Shown: piece after piece, positions 26,534-35,344 of the stretch
How positions within the stretch are numbered: position 1 is the stretch's first letter
Layout: the number at the start of each line of letters is the position of its first letter
Notes under the pieces: generated by a model
The model's input: only the letters and a program-made list of their open reading frames with translations
Told to the model about the DNA's origin: nothing
Databases searched by the model: none
NCBI RefSeq assembly: GCF_031583065.1
Contig: NZ_CP134053.1
Location: 5,435,001 to 5,499,000, forward strand
DNA: 64,000 nucleotides
DNA from: Streptomyces sp. CGMCC 4.7035
Lineage (GTDB): Bacteria; Actinomycetota; Actinomycetes; Streptomycetales; Streptomycetaceae
Reading direction: 5' to 3'
Program-made: the position numbers and the translations under genes

Positions 26534-27133
26534 ATGACCCTGCTGACGACGTGGCCCGAGTCCGGCCCCGAGACCGTGGTGCGCCGCACCTCCGACCCGG
26601 CCGAGATCGCGGCCGCGCTCGCCCCGCTCGGGGTGCGCTACGAGCAGTGGCCGATCCGCGAGGACGTCCCCGCGGATGCCGACAGCGACTCCGTGTTCGC
26701 CGCGTACGGCCCGGAGATCGACAAGCTCAACGCCGAGGAGGGGTTCACGACGGTCGACGTCCTGGGCCTGCACCCGAGCGACGACCCCGAGTACCCGGTG
26801 AAGGCGAAGGCCGCGCGCGAAAAGTTCCTTCAGGAGCACACGCACGACGACGATGACGAGGTCCGCTTCTTCGTCTCCGGCGCCGGGATCTTCTATCTGC
26901 ACGTGAACGGCGAGGTGCACGCCGTGCTGTGCGAGAAGGGTGACCTGCTGGGCGTGCCGCGCGGTACGACCCACTGGTTCGACATGGGCACGAAGCCGTC
27001 GTTCACCGCGATCCGTTTCTTCCACGAGGAGGACGGCTGGATCGGCAACTTCACCGGCTCCACCATCGCCACCCGCTTCCCCGACTACGACACCATCGCG
27101 GCGGGCTACGAGCAGGACAAGGGCGCCGCGTGA
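26534..27133 (+). CDS. mtnD: Acireductone dioxygenase
   Basis: 199 residues, cupin fold. Metal site: [24 protein letters not shown] gives HxH and the Glu at about residues 103-109, and [12 protein letters not shown] gives the distal His. It oxidises the acireductone made by MtnC to 2-keto-4-methylthiobutyrate, which a transaminase turns into methionine; with another metal the same family yields an off-pathway product. First gene of the mtnD-mtnC-mtnB operon. ATG 26534 has TGGAG eight bases upstream. Its stop overlaps the mtnC start as GTGA. Confidence 0.95.
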   Translation: MTLLTTWPESGPETVVRRTSDPAEIAAALAPLGVRYEQWPIREDVPADADSDSVFAAYGPEIDKLNAEEGFTTVDVLGLHPSDDPEYPVKAKAAREKFLQEHTHDDDDEVRFFVSGAGIFYLHVNGEVHAVLCEKGDLLGVPRGTTHWFDMGTKPSFTAIRFFHEEDGWIGNFTGSTIATRFPDYDTIAAGYEQDKGAA

Positions 27134-27855
27134 CCCTGCGGTTCGAGGTGGACGCCGTGGTGCTCGACATCGAGGGCACCACGAGCGCCACGGGCTTCGT
27201 CGTGGACGTGCTCTACCCTTACTCGCGCTCTCGGTTCGGAGCACTGCTCTCGGAGCGGAGCGGTGATCCGGAGGTGGCGCGGGCGGTCGCGCAGGTGCGG
27301 GAGCTGCTCGGCGACCCGGACGCGGACGCCGCGGGGATCGAGAAGGCGCTGGGTGCCTGGCTCGACGAGGACCGCAAGGCCACCCCCCTGAAGACCCTTC
27401 AGGGGATCATCTGGTCGGAGGGGTTCGCCCGGGGCGACCTCGTCTCGCACTTCTACGAGGACGTGGTGCCGGCGCTGCGCGCGTGGCACGCGGCGGGCGT
27501 ACGGCTGCACGTGTACTCGTCGGGTTCGGTGGCCGCGCAGCGCGCGTGGTTCCGTTCCAGCCCCGAGGGCGACCTGCTGCCGCTCGTCTCCGGTCTGTAC
27601 GACACGGAGAACGCGGGGCCGAAGCAGGAGCCGGAGTCGTACCGGAGGATCGCGGAGGCGACCGGCACGGCGGCGGACCGCCTCCTGTTCCTCTCCGACC
27701 GCCCGGGTGAACTGGACGCCGCGCGGGAGGCGGGCTGGCACGCCGTCGGCATCCGGCGCCCGGGAGAGCCGTACTACGAGCAAGGCGTCGGCGACCACGC
27801 GCAGGCGGGGACGTTCGACGAGATCAGCGTCATCAGTTCAAGGAGCACCACGTGA
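27130..27855 (+). CDS. mtnC: Enolase-phosphatase E1
   Basis: 241 residues, HAD superfamily. Motif [23 protein letters not shown] carries Asp and Glu in place of the usual DxD, as in MtnC; motif II Ser in [16 protein letters not shown]; Lys in [19 protein letters not shown]; motif [19 protein letters not shown]. It enolises and dephosphorylates diketo-methylthiopentyl phosphate to the acireductone substrate of MtnD. The GTG start overlaps the mtnD stop, and its own stop overlaps the mtnB start, so all three are translationally coupled. Confidence 0.95.
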   Translation: MTLRFEVDAVVLDIEGTTSATGFVVDVLYPYSRSRFGALLSERSGDPEVARAVAQVRELLGDPDADAAGIEKALGAWLDEDRKATPLKTLQGIIWSEGFARGDLVSHFYEDVVPALRAWHAAGVRLHVYSSGSVAAQRAWFRSSPEGDLLPLVSGLYDTENAGPKQEPESYRRIAEATGTAADRLLFLSDRPGELDAAREAGWHAVGIRRPGEPYYEQGVGDHAQAGTFDEISVISSRSTT

Positions 27856-28460
27856 CCGACGGGATCAGCGCATTCGACCTGGAGGAGGCGGGGGCCGTAC
27901 TCGCCGCCGAGTCCGCCCGCTTCGCGGCCTTCGGCTGGATGCGCGGCACGTCCGGGAACCTGTCCACGGTGCTCTCCCGTGACCCGCTGCGGCTCGCGGT
28001 CACCGCCAGCGGCCACGACAAGGGCGAACTGACGCCCGCGGACGTGGTGCTGGTGGACGGCCACGGAGCCGCCGTCGACGGCGGCAGGCCGTCCGCCGAG
28101 GCCGAGCTGCACGCGCGCGTGGCCGCGCTCACCGGCGCCGGGGCCGTGGTGCACGTGCATACGGTGGCGTCCGTGGCGATGGGCCGCCGCGAGCCGGGCG
28201 GGATCGTCTTCAAGGACCTGGAGATGCTGAAGGGTGTCGGCCAGCCGGCGCACGACGTCGAGGTGACACTGCCGGTCATCGCCAACAGCCAGGACATGAA
28301 GGTACTGGGGGATCGCCTGGAGAAGGCGCGTGACCCTCGGATGCCCGCGGTGGTCGTCGCGGGGCACGGGCTGTACGTGTGGGGGGCGGACCCCCGGCAG
28401 GCCCGGCACCACACCGAAGTGGTGGAGTGGCTCCTGGAGTTGGAGCTGGCGCAGCGGTAG
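27852..28460 (+). CDS. mtnB: Methylthioribulose-1-phosphate dehydratase
   Basis: 202 residues, class-II aldolase/AraD fold. Motifs: FGWMRGTSGNLSTVLS (substrate phosphate), TASGHDKGELTPADVVLVD, AVVHVHTVASVAMG with two zinc-binding His, and a third His in VVAGHGLYVWGADPRQARHHTEVVEWLLELE. It dehydrates methylthioribulose-1-phosphate to the diketone used by MtnC. Last gene of the operon; it converges on mtnA across an array of 38-bp repeats. Confidence 0.94.
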   Translation: MTDGISAFDLEEAGAVLAAESARFAAFGWMRGTSGNLSTVLSRDPLRLAVTASGHDKGELTPADVVLVDGHGAAVDGGRPSAEAELHARVAALTGAGAVVHVHTVASVAMGRREPGGIVFKDLEMLKGVGQPAHDVEVTLPVIANSQDMKVLGDRLEKARDPRMPAVVVAGHGLYVWGADPRQARHHTEVVEWLLELELAQR

Positions 28461-28524
28461 GGGCGGCCGGGGCGAGGGCCCGCGCGCATGCCGCCGGACC
28501 CTCGCCACCGTGCTCACACACCGG

Positions 28525-28763
28525 GCCGCGAAGACACTCAGGCACGCGCACCCGTCACGGCGCCGCAAAGACACCTCGCGCACGCCCGCCCGCCACAGCA
28601 GCGCGAAAACACTTCCCGCACGCCCGCCCGTCGCGGCGGCGCAAAGACACCTCCCGCACCCCCGCCACAGCAGCGCGAAAACACCTCCCGCAAGCCCGCC
28701 CGTCGCAGCGACGCGAGGACAGCTCCCGCGAGCGCAGCGGTCGCAGCGGCGCGAAGACGCCTA
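28525..28763. repeat. 38-bp tandem repeat array between mtnB and mtnA
   Basis: Seven copies of a unit with the core GCGAAGACACCTCCCGCACG recur at intervals of 37, 38, 38, 34, 38 and 38 bases (cores near 28531, 28568, 28606, 28644, 28678, 28716, 28754). The last copy runs to the mtnA stop codon. The array fills the whole 300-base gap between convergent genes. Copies alternate between two sub-types (CAAAGACAC and GAAAACAC). No flanking transposase or direct repeats were seen. Confidence 0.85.
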
Positions 28764-29792
28764 CTTCAGCCGGTCCCCGGGCAGTTCCCCGGCCGACACC
28801 TCCAGCACGCCCCGTTCCGTCACCAGCCCGGTGACCAGGCGCCCGGGCGTCACGTCGAACGCCGGGTTGTGCCCGCGCGAGGCCGCGGGAGCGGTCCGCA
28901 TGCCCGACCACTCCAGTACCTCGTCCTCGCCCCGCAGTTCGATGTGGATGTCGTCCCCTGTGGCGGTCGAGAGGTCCACCGTCGTCGTCGGGGCCGCCAC
29001 CAGGAACGGCACCTCCGCATACGCGCAGGCCAGTGCGACACCCACCGTGCCGACCTTGTTCGCCGTGTCGCCGTTCGCCGCGATGCGGTCCGCGCCGACG
29101 ATCGCCGCGTCGACCTCGCCCCGCAGGATGGTGCCCGCCGCCGCCCCGTCCGCCTGGACGTAGTGCGGGATGCCCTCCTGGACCAACTCCCAGGCGGTCA
29201 GCCGGGACCCCTGCAACAGGGGGCGCGTCTCGTCCGCGTACACCACCTCCAGCAGGCCCCGCGTGTGCAGTTCGCGGATGACGCCGAGCGCCGTGCCCCA
29301 ACCCGCCGTCGCCAGCGCGCCCGTGTTGCAGTGCGTCAGCACCCGCAGCGGACGGTCCACGCCCAGCCGCTTGATCAGCCAGTCCGCACCGTGCGCCCCC
29401 ATCGCCCGGTTCGCCTCGACGTCCTCGCGCTGCACCGCGGCGGCCTCCTCCAGAACCGCGTCGAGCCCCTCGTCGAAACGGGTCATGACCCGGTCCACGC
29501 ACACCATGAGGTTGACGGCGGTGGGCCGGGCCTCACGGATGCGGGCGACGGCCGCGCGCACCTCGTCGGTCGTCCAGCCCTCGCGCTCGCCCTGCGCCAG
29601 CGCTATCGCGACGCCGTACGCGCCCGCCGCCCCGATCGCGGGGGCACCGCGCACGACGAGCCGCTGGACCGCATCGATCAGGGTGTCCACATCGCGGACA
29701 TCCACTGTCTCGGTGCGATGCGGGAGCACGGTCTGGTCGATCAGCGCGAGGCTGCTTCCGGTCCAGTCGACGGCGCGCAGTTCATGGGACAT
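28761..29792 (-). CDS. mtnA: S-methyl-5-thioribose-1-phosphate isomerase
   Basis: 343 residues, eIF2B-like aldose-ketose isomerase. Motifs: VQRLVVRGAPAIGAAGAYGVAIAL near residue 45, LTHCNTGALATAGWGTALGVI with the catalytic Cys near 155, and VGADRIAANGDTANKVGTVGVAL with the catalytic Asp. It converts methylthioribose-1-phosphate to methylthioribulose-1-phosphate for MtnB. ATG 29792 has CAGGAG nine bases upstream; the frame is open further 5' without a site. It stands apart from mtnBCD and is divergent from the nucleoside importer operon, sharing a 326-base control region. Confidence 0.95.
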   Translation of the reverse strand: MSHELRAVDWTGSSLALIDQTVLPHRTETVDVRDVDTLIDAVQRLVVRGAPAIGAAGAYGVAIALAQGEREGWTTDEVRAAVARIREARPTAVNLMVCVDRVMTRFDEGLDAVLEEAAAVQREDVEANRAMGAHGADWLIKRLGVDRPLRVLTHCNTGALATAGWGTALGVIRELHTRGLLEVVYADETRPLLQGSRLTAWELVQEGIPHYVQADGAAAGTILRGEVDAAIVGADRIAANGDTANKVGTVGVALACAYAEVPFLVAAPTTTVDLSTATGDDIHIELRGEDEVLEWSGMRTAPAASRGHNPAFDVTPGRLVTGLVTERGVLEVSAGELPGDRLK

Positions 29793-29957
29793 AACGGGAC
29801 ACTCCTGATGTTCCGATGATGTCCGCCACCGTACATGACCTGGACGAACCACAGTTCGAGACGGTCGAGCAGGCGTCCGGAAGCGGGTGTTACAGTCCAG
29901 CACCTGTATCCCACGGGCCAACACCTGCATCCCGCATGCCGAGACGAAGGAGGACGC

Positions 29958-30023
29958 GTGCTGCTCATGATGCGCCGCTTCCTCGACCACGGCCGCTGCG
30001 CCGGCGACAGCTGTCGACGCTGA
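29958..30023 (+). CDS. Possible 21-residue leader peptide ahead of the nucleoside importer operon
   Basis: A GTG-started frame with an excellent GAAGGAGG site four bases upstream; it starts LLMMRRFLDHGRC and ends DSCRR (two cysteines, arginine-rich). The stop lies 95 bases before the lipoprotein gene. The palindrome CGACAGCTGTCG covers its last codons and could fold into a hairpin. Upstream, ACCTGYATCCC is repeated 21 bases apart. No family is recognised; the strong ribosome site is the main support. Confidence 0.45.
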   Translation: MLLMMRRFLDHGRCAGDSCRR

Positions 30024-30118
30024 GAACCGTCCCCGCTCCGCGCCCGTCCCCCGCTCTCACCCCACCCTCCAGCGCTCACCGTCGAGCGTCGCCCTGCCGC
30101 ACCTCCGGAAGGTCCCCG

Positions 30119-31171
30119 ATGCACCGTAGATCCCGCCGCACCGCGCAACTCGCCGCCGCCACCGCGCTCCTGGTCGCCGGCGCCACCGCCTGCAACGCGG
30201 CCGCGAAGAACGACGCCTCCAGCAGCGGCACCAAGAGCGGCGGCACGTCGTTCACGCTCGTCACCCCGGACGGCGTCGGGCAGAACGAGTTTCTGAAGCT
30301 TGCCGTCAACGGGGTCAAGGCCGCGGCGAAGGCGCACAACGGGACGCAGAAGGTGTACGAGTCCACGGACACCGCCTCCCAGCAGCAGAACGTGCAGGCC
30401 GCCGTGGACGCCAAGCCGGACGTCATCGTGCTGGTCGGCTTCGAGTTCGCCGACATCGTCGCGCAGCAGGCCCAGAAGAACCCGAAGCAGCAGTTCCTGA
30501 TCGTCGACGCCTGCACCACGAAGACGTTCAAGAATGTCAGCTGCGCGGTCTTCCGCGAGCACGAAGGCGTGTATCTCGCGGGCGCCGAGGCCGGACTCCT
30601 CAGCAAGAGCGGCAAGGTCGGCGCGGTGGACGTGCTCGACACACCCCAGTTCCGCCGCTACAGCGACCCCTTCGCGGCCGGCGCCAAGAAGGTCGCCCCC
30701 AAGACGCAGACCGCCACCCGTTTCGTCGGCGGCCAGTCCCCGTTCGACGACTCGGCCCGCGCCAAGGAGCAGGCGAACACGCTGCTGTCCAACGGCACCG
30801 ACGAGATCATGGCGGCGGCCGCGGCCGGCAACTACGGCGTCTTCGAGGCGGCCAAGGCCAAGGGCGCGTTCGCGTACGGCGTCGACGTCAACCAGTGCCC
30901 CTCCTCTCCCGGCACGGTCGTCGACAACGTCATCAAGCGCACCGACGTCGCCGTGCAGAAGGGCATCGACGCGGTCCTCGGCGGCAAGGCGGGCACCACC
31001 GTCTCGTACGGCCTGAAGGAGGGCGGCATCAGTCTGACGGGGCTGGAGTCCGGCGTGGACTCCTCCCAGTGCGTCATCGCGAAGCACAAGGACGTCCTGA
31101 CGAAGGTCGAGGCGCTGCGCGACCAGATCGTGTCCGGTGAGCTGACGGTCGATGACCCCGCGGCAAGCTGA
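30119..31171 (+). CDS. BMP-family substrate-binding lipoprotein (nucleoside type)
   Basis: 350 residues. Lipoprotein-type signal: LAAATALLVAGATACNAA, Cys after ATA. The mature domain is of the basic membrane protein (BmpA/TmpC/PnrA) family, which binds purine nucleosides: SFTLVTPDGVGQNEFLKLAVNG, DVIVLVGFEFADIVAQQAQKNP, FREHEGVYLAGAEAGLLSKSGKVG. It feeds the importer encoded by the next three genes. ATG 30119 has GGAAGG upstream. The gene overlaps the ATPase gene by 20 bases, showing operon organisation. Confidence 0.9.
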   Translation: MHRRSRRTAQLAAATALLVAGATACNAAAKNDASSSGTKSGGTSFTLVTPDGVGQNEFLKLAVNGVKAAAKAHNGTQKVYESTDTASQQQNVQAAVDAKPDVIVLVGFEFADIVAQQAQKNPKQQFLIVDACTTKTFKNVSCAVFREHEGVYLAGAEAGLLSKSGKVGAVDVLDTPQFRRYSDPFAAGAKKVAPKTQTATRFVGGQSPFDDSARAKEQANTLLSNGTDEIMAAAAAGNYGVFEAAKAKGAFAYGVDVNQCPSSPGTVVDNVIKRTDVAVQKGIDAVLGGKAGTTVSYGLKEGGISLTGLESGVDSSQCVIAKHKDVLTKVEALRDQIVSGELTVDDPAAS

Positions 31172-32681
31172 CACCGACGTCGCGGTCGAGCTCCGGGGAA
31201 TCACCAAGCGGTTCCCCGGCACGCTCGCCAACGACGCCGTCGACCTGACCGTGCGCCGCGGTGAGATCCACGCCCTGATGGGCGAGAACGGCGCGGGCAA
31301 GTCCACCCTGATGTCGGTCCTTTACGGCATGGAGCGCCCCGACTCCGGTTCGATCCGGATCGACGGGCGCGAGGTGACGTTCGGCGGCCCCGGTGACGCC
31401 CTGGCCGCCGGGCTCGGCATGGTCCACCAGAGCTTCAAGCTGTTCGACTCGCTGACGGTGGCGGAGAACGTGGTGTTCGCGGCCGAGCCACGCCGTTTCG
31501 GCCTGGTGGACCGGGCGGCGGCCCGCCGCCGGGTACGCGAACTCACCGAGGAGCACGGGCTCGCCGTCGACCCGGACGCTCGTGTGGGCGACCTGTCGGT
31601 CGGGCTGCGGCAGCGGGTGGAGATCCTGAAGCTGCTGCACCGCGGCGCCCGTACGCTCATCCTCGACGAGCCGACCGCCGTGCTCACCCCGGCCGAGGCC
31701 GACGCTCTGTTCGCGGTGCTCAAGTCGCTGGCGGGGCAGGGCCGTACGGTCATTCTGGTCACGCACAAGCTGCGCGAGGTCCTGGAGGGCAGCGACCGGG
31801 TGACCGTGCTGCGGGACGGCCGGGTGGTGGCGCGGCTGCGCACCGCCGACACCTCCGCGGACGAGATCGCGGCGGCGATGACCGGCCGCGCGGTGGAGCT
31901 GGACCGGATCCACGCGCCCGGAACGCCGGGTGACGTGGTGCTCGATGTGGCGGGTCTGGCCGGCGACGCCGTGCACGACGTGGACCTCACCGTCCGCGCG
32001 GGCGAGATCGTCGGCATCGCGGGCGTCGCCGGCAACGGGCAGAGCGAGCTGATCGAGGCGCTGGCCGGGCTGCGGCCGGTGCGCGGCGGCCGGGTCCGGC
32101 TGAAGGGCGAGGACATCACGCACGCCTCCGCGACCGAGCGGCGCGCGCGGGGCCTCGCGTACGTCCCCGAGGACCGGCACGCGGTCGGAACGGCGCCCGC
32201 CGCGACCGTGGCGGACAACCTGGCGATGGGTCACCACCGTACGGCGCTGGCCACGCGCCGCGGTCTGCTGCCGCCCACGGCCGTGCGCGCCCACGCGGCG
32301 CGTCTGATCGAGCGGTTCGGCATCAAGGCGTCCACCCCGCAGGTGCCCGCCTCCGCGCTGTCCGGCGGCAATCTCCAAAAGCTGCTGATCGGCCGCGAAC
32401 TCGCCCATGAGGCCCCGCTGCTGCTGGTGGAGCAGCCGACGCGTGGGGTGGACATCGGCGCGATCCAGAACATCCACGACCAGTTGATCGCCTACCGCGA
32501 CGCGGGGCACGCCGTGCTGCTGGTCTCCGCCGAGTTGAGCGAGATCCGGGGGCTCGCGGACCGGGTGCTGGTGATGTACGAGGGCCGGATCACGGCCGCG
32601 TACCCGAAGGGCGAGGCGGACGAGCGGACGCTGGGCCTCGCCATGGCGGGCGCCGCCGTCCCGGTGGAGGCCGGAGAGTGA
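31152..32681 (+). CDS. Nucleoside ABC importer ATPase (two ABC domains)
   Basis: 509 residues. Domain 1: Walker A GENGAGKST, signature LSVGLRQRVEILK, Walker B LILDEPTAVLTP, switch THK. Domain 2: degenerate Walker A GVAGNGQSE, signature ALSGGNLQKLLIGRE, Walker B LLLVEQPTRGVDIG. This is the pattern of the NupO/YufO-type partner of BMP lipoproteins, where only one site hydrolyses ATP. It overlaps the lipoprotein gene by 20 bases and its stop is one base from the permease start. Cytoplasmic side of the membrane. Confidence 0.93.
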   Translation: MTPRQADTDVAVELRGITKRFPGTLANDAVDLTVRRGEIHALMGENGAGKSTLMSVLYGMERPDSGSIRIDGREVTFGGPGDALAAGLGMVHQSFKLFDSLTVAENVVFAAEPRRFGLVDRAAARRRVRELTEEHGLAVDPDARVGDLSVGLRQRVEILKLLHRGARTLILDEPTAVLTPAEADALFAVLKSLAGQGRTVILVTHKLREVLEGSDRVTVLRDGRVVARLRTADTSADEIAAAMTGRAVELDRIHAPGTPGDVVLDVAGLAGDAVHDVDLTVRAGEIVGIAGVAGNGQSELIEALAGLRPVRGGRVRLKGEDITHASATERRARGLAYVPEDRHAVGTAPAATVADNLAMGHHRTALATRRGLLPPTAVRAHAARLIERFGIKASTPQVPASALSGGNLQKLLIGRELAHEAPLLLVEQPTRGVDIGAIQNIHDQLIAYRDAGHAVLLVSAELSEIRGLADRVLVMYEGRITAAYPKGEADERTLGLAMAGAAVPVEAGE

Positions 32682-32682
32682 C

Positions 32683-33720
32683 ATGAACCGAATAACAGGA
32701 GCACTCCGCTCCCCCGTCGTCTTCTCCGTCCTGGCCGGAGTCGTCATCGGCGCGCTGTTCCTGCTGGGCACGGGCGCGGACCCGGTGACGGCGTACGGCG
32801 CCGTCCTCACCGGGTCGCTGGGCACCGACGGCATCGGCTCCACGCTGAGCACCGGCACCAGCGTGCTGGGGCTCGCGCTGGCCCTGGCCATTCCGTTGCG
32901 GGCGGGACTGATCAACCTCGGCGGCGACGGGCAGATGGTCCTCGGCGGCATGGCGGCCGCGGTCACCGGACTGTACGTACCACTGCCCGCGCCCCTCGCC
33001 ACCGTCGCGGCCGTGCTCGCGGGCATGGCCGCCGGCGCCGGGTACGCGGCCCTGGCCGCCCTGTGCGAGAACCACCTCGGGGTGCCGCTGCTGGTGAGCA
33101 GCCTGCTGCTGAGCTATCCGGCGGTCTCGTTCGCCTCGTATCTGGCCCGCTATCCGCTCAAGGAGCCGGGCTCCAGCCTGCCGCAGACGCGGCAGCTGCC
33201 GGAGGGCGTGGCGCTGCCCGCGTTCGGCGACTCGACCGTGACGGCAGGGCTGGTCCTCGTGGCGCTCGCGGCGGCCGCGTACTGGTTCGCCGACCGGCGC
33301 ACGGCGATCGGGTACGAGATCCGGATGACGGGTCTCAACGCCCGCTTCTCCGCGTACGCGGGTGTCGAGCGCCGGGGGCTGACGCTGCGGCTGCTGGCGG
33401 TCTCGGGCGCGCTGGCCGGACTCGTGGGCGCCGTCGGGGTGCTGAGTTTCCCGTACCGCTTCCTGGACGGCGCGCTCACCGCGCCCGGCTACACCTGGAC
33501 GGGACTGACCGCCGCGCTGCTCGCGGGCGCGGCACCGGTGGGCACGGTCGTCGCGTCGTTCTTCTTCGCCGTCCTCCAGGTCGGCGGGCTCTCGATGGAG
33601 CGCACGACCGAGGTACCGCGCGAGCTGACCCAGGTGCTGCAGGCCGTCGTGATCGTGTTCCTGGCGGCGCGGCTGAGGTTCCCCGCCCGGTGGTTCAACC
33701 GGCAGAAGGAGGCCGTGTGA
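32683..33720 (+). CDS. Nucleoside ABC importer permease, subunit 1
   Basis: 345 residues with about eight to nine membrane spans (VFSVLAGVVIGALFLLGTG; VLGLALALAIPLRAGLINLGGDGQMVLGGMAAAV; ATVAAVLAGMAAGAGYAALAA) and the coupling loop EIRMTGLNARFSAYAGVERR. The family is the BPD_transp_2 permease found with BMP lipoproteins. It pairs with the next gene as a heterodimer. ATG 32683 starts one base after the ATPase stop; its stop overlaps the next start as TGATG. Confidence 0.92.
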   Translation: MNRITGALRSPVVFSVLAGVVIGALFLLGTGADPVTAYGAVLTGSLGTDGIGSTLSTGTSVLGLALALAIPLRAGLINLGGDGQMVLGGMAAAVTGLYVPLPAPLATVAAVLAGMAAGAGYAALAALCENHLGVPLLVSSLLLSYPAVSFASYLARYPLKEPGSSLPQTRQLPEGVALPAFGDSTVTAGLVLVALAAAAYWFADRRTAIGYEIRMTGLNARFSAYAGVERRGLTLRLLAVSGALAGLVGAVGVLSFPYRFLDGALTAPGYTWTGLTAALLAGAAPVGTVVASFFFAVLQVGGLSMERTTEVPRELTQVLQAVVIVFLAARLRFPARWFNRQKEAV

Positions 33721-34586
33721 TGTTCTTCGACTCCGATCTGCTGATGTCGGCGCTGCGCGCGCTGACGCCCATCCTGCTGGCCGCGCTCGGCGGCGCGCTG
33801 TGCGAGCGCGCGGGTGTGTTCAACATCGGCCTCGAAGGCATGATGCTGCTCGGCTGCTTCACGTCCGTCGCCACGAGCTGGTTCACCGGCAGCCCTTGGC
33901 TCGGGGTGCTCGCGGCGGCGCTCGCCTCGGCCGCGTACTCCCTGGTCCTGGCCGTCGGCGCGGTGACCCTGCGCGGGGACGCGGTCGTGCTCGGCATCGC
34001 CATGAATCTGCTGGCCGTCGGACTGACCAGCTTCCTACTGCGTACGGTGTTCGGTGTGCAGGGCACCTTCGACGATCCCACGCTGGCGGGGCTCCCGCTG
34101 GTCGGTGGCTTCTCGCCGCTCGCGTACCTGGCGTGGGCCGCGGTGGCCGCGGCCGCCGTGCTGCTCTCGCGGCATGTGTGGGGCCTCAGGCTGCGCGGGG
34201 TCGGCGAGGCCCCGGACGCCGCGGCCACGCTCGGGGTGAGCCCGGCGCGGTACCAGTACGGGGCCGTGCTCGTCTCGGGCGTGCTGTGCGGGCTCGCCGG
34301 GGCGCAGCTCGCCCTGGGGAACGTCACGCTGTTCTCGGAGAACATGACCGCGGGACGCGGCTGGATCGCCGTCGTCGCGGTCATGCTCGGCCGTGCGGCG
34401 CCGCTCGGTGTGCTGCTGGCCGCGCTGCTGTTCGGGCTCGCCGAGGCGGCCGGATTCCGGCTGCAGGGCCTCGGTCTGCCGCAGCAGGCGACCGATGCCG
34501 CGCCGTACGTGGTCACGCTCGGCGCCCTCTTCCTGACGACGGCGCGCCGCCGTCGCCGTACCCGACCCACTGGAGTCGCCTCATGA
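33720..34586 (+). CDS. Nucleoside ABC importer permease, subunit 2
   Basis: 288 residues, seven to eight membrane spans. Family signatures LGGALCERAGVFNIGLEGMMLLGCF near the N-terminus and VVAVMLGRAAPLGVLLAALLFGLAEA near the C-terminus are typical of the second permease of nucleoside importers; coupling loop LRGVGEAPDAAATLGVSPARYQYGAV. The ATG shares its A with the preceding stop, and its own stop overlaps the phosphorylase start (ATGA), so transporter and enzymes are made together. Confidence 0.93.
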   Translation: MFFDSDLLMSALRALTPILLAALGGALCERAGVFNIGLEGMMLLGCFTSVATSWFTGSPWLGVLAAALASAAYSLVLAVGAVTLRGDAVVLGIAMNLLAVGLTSFLLRTVFGVQGTFDDPTLAGLPLVGGFSPLAYLAWAAVAAAAVLLSRHVWGLRLRGVGEAPDAAATLGVSPARYQYGAVLVSGVLCGLAGAQLALGNVTLFSENMTAGRGWIAVVAVMLGRAAPLGVLLAALLFGLAEAAGFRLQGLGLPQQATDAAPYVVTLGALFLTTARRRRRTRPTGVAS

Positions 34587-35344
34587 CGCAGGACCTGTCA
34601 CCCGTCACCCGCGTTCCCCGCACCGGACTTCCCCCATACGCCGTCGTGGTCGGGGACCCGGCGCGCGCGGCGGCCGTCGCCGCGCTGCTCGACGGGGCCC
34701 AGGAGGTCTCCTACCACCGCGAGTACCGGGTGTTCAGCGGGAGTTGGAAGGGTGTGCCGGTGACGGTCGCCTCGCACGGGGTGGGTGCCCCGGGCGCGAT
34801 CCTGCTCTTCCAGGAGCTGGCGGACGCGGGGGTCCGCACGTTTCTGCGGTTCGGTACGGCGGGCGCGATGAAGCCGGGGATCGGCGACGGCGACCTGGTG
34901 ATCGCGGAGGCGGCCGTGCGCGACGACGGTGTCACCCAGCAGCTGCTGCCGCCCGAGTACCCGGCGGTGTCCGCGCCCGAGGCGGTGTTCGCCCTTCAGC
35001 GTGCGGCCCGCGAGGTGGGCGCGCCGCACCACCGCGGGATCGTGTGGACGCGGGCGGCCTTCCAGCCCGGGCTGATCCCGCTCGACGCGTACGAGAAGGC
35101 GGGCCTCGCCGCGATCGAGATGGAGCTGTCCGCGCTGCTGGTGACCGCCTCGTTGCGGGGGCTGGTGGCGGGCGGCGTGCTCGTCGTGGACGGCGCCAAC
35201 GCCGACGAACTGCTCGACGAGGAGGCGTCCTTCTCGACGGGGGCCTACGACCCGCACCGTGAGGTCGTGGCCCAGGGCGTGGAGCGGGGCTCGGTCGTTG
35301 CGCTGGAGGCGCTGCGGCTGCTGGCGGAAGGGGACGTGGCATGA
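34583..35344 (+). CDS. Nucleoside phosphorylase, NP-I (uridine/purine phosphorylase) family
   Basis: 253 residues. NP-I motifs: VVGDPARAAAVAALL (phosphate loop), VASHGVGAPGAILLFQELADAGVRTFLRFGTAGAMKPGIGDGDLVIAEAA (base and phosphate site) and the ribose-binding AIEMELSALLVTASLRG near residue 177. It splits a nucleoside with phosphate into base and ribose-1-phosphate. In this operon it follows a nucleoside importer and precedes an MTA/SAH-type deaminase, so methylthioinosine is a plausible substrate, giving hypoxanthine and methylthioribose-1-phosphate for MtnA. A general uridine or purine activity is the alternative. Substrate is inferred only. Confidence 0.85.
   Translation: MTQDLSPVTRVPRTGLPPYAVVVGDPARAAAVAALLDGAQEVSYHREYRVFSGSWKGVPVTVASHGVGAPGAILLFQELADAGVRTFLRFGTAGAMKPGIGDGDLVIAEAAVRDDGVTQQLLPPEYPAVSAPEAVFALQRAAREVGAPHHRGIVWTRAAFQPGLIPLDAYEKAGLAAIEMELSALLVTASLRGLVAGGVLVVDGANADELLDEEASFSTGAYDPHREVVAQGVERGSVVALEALRLLAEGDVA

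Noticed and set aside
28525..28763. CRISPR-like appearance of the 38-bp repeats
   Set aside because: Units are contiguous and degenerate, without unique spacers or cas genes.
28555..29502. Minus-strand frame of 315 residues overlapping mtnA
   Set aside because: Out of frame with mtnA and its C-terminus is only translated 38-bp repeats; mtnA itself is unmistakable.
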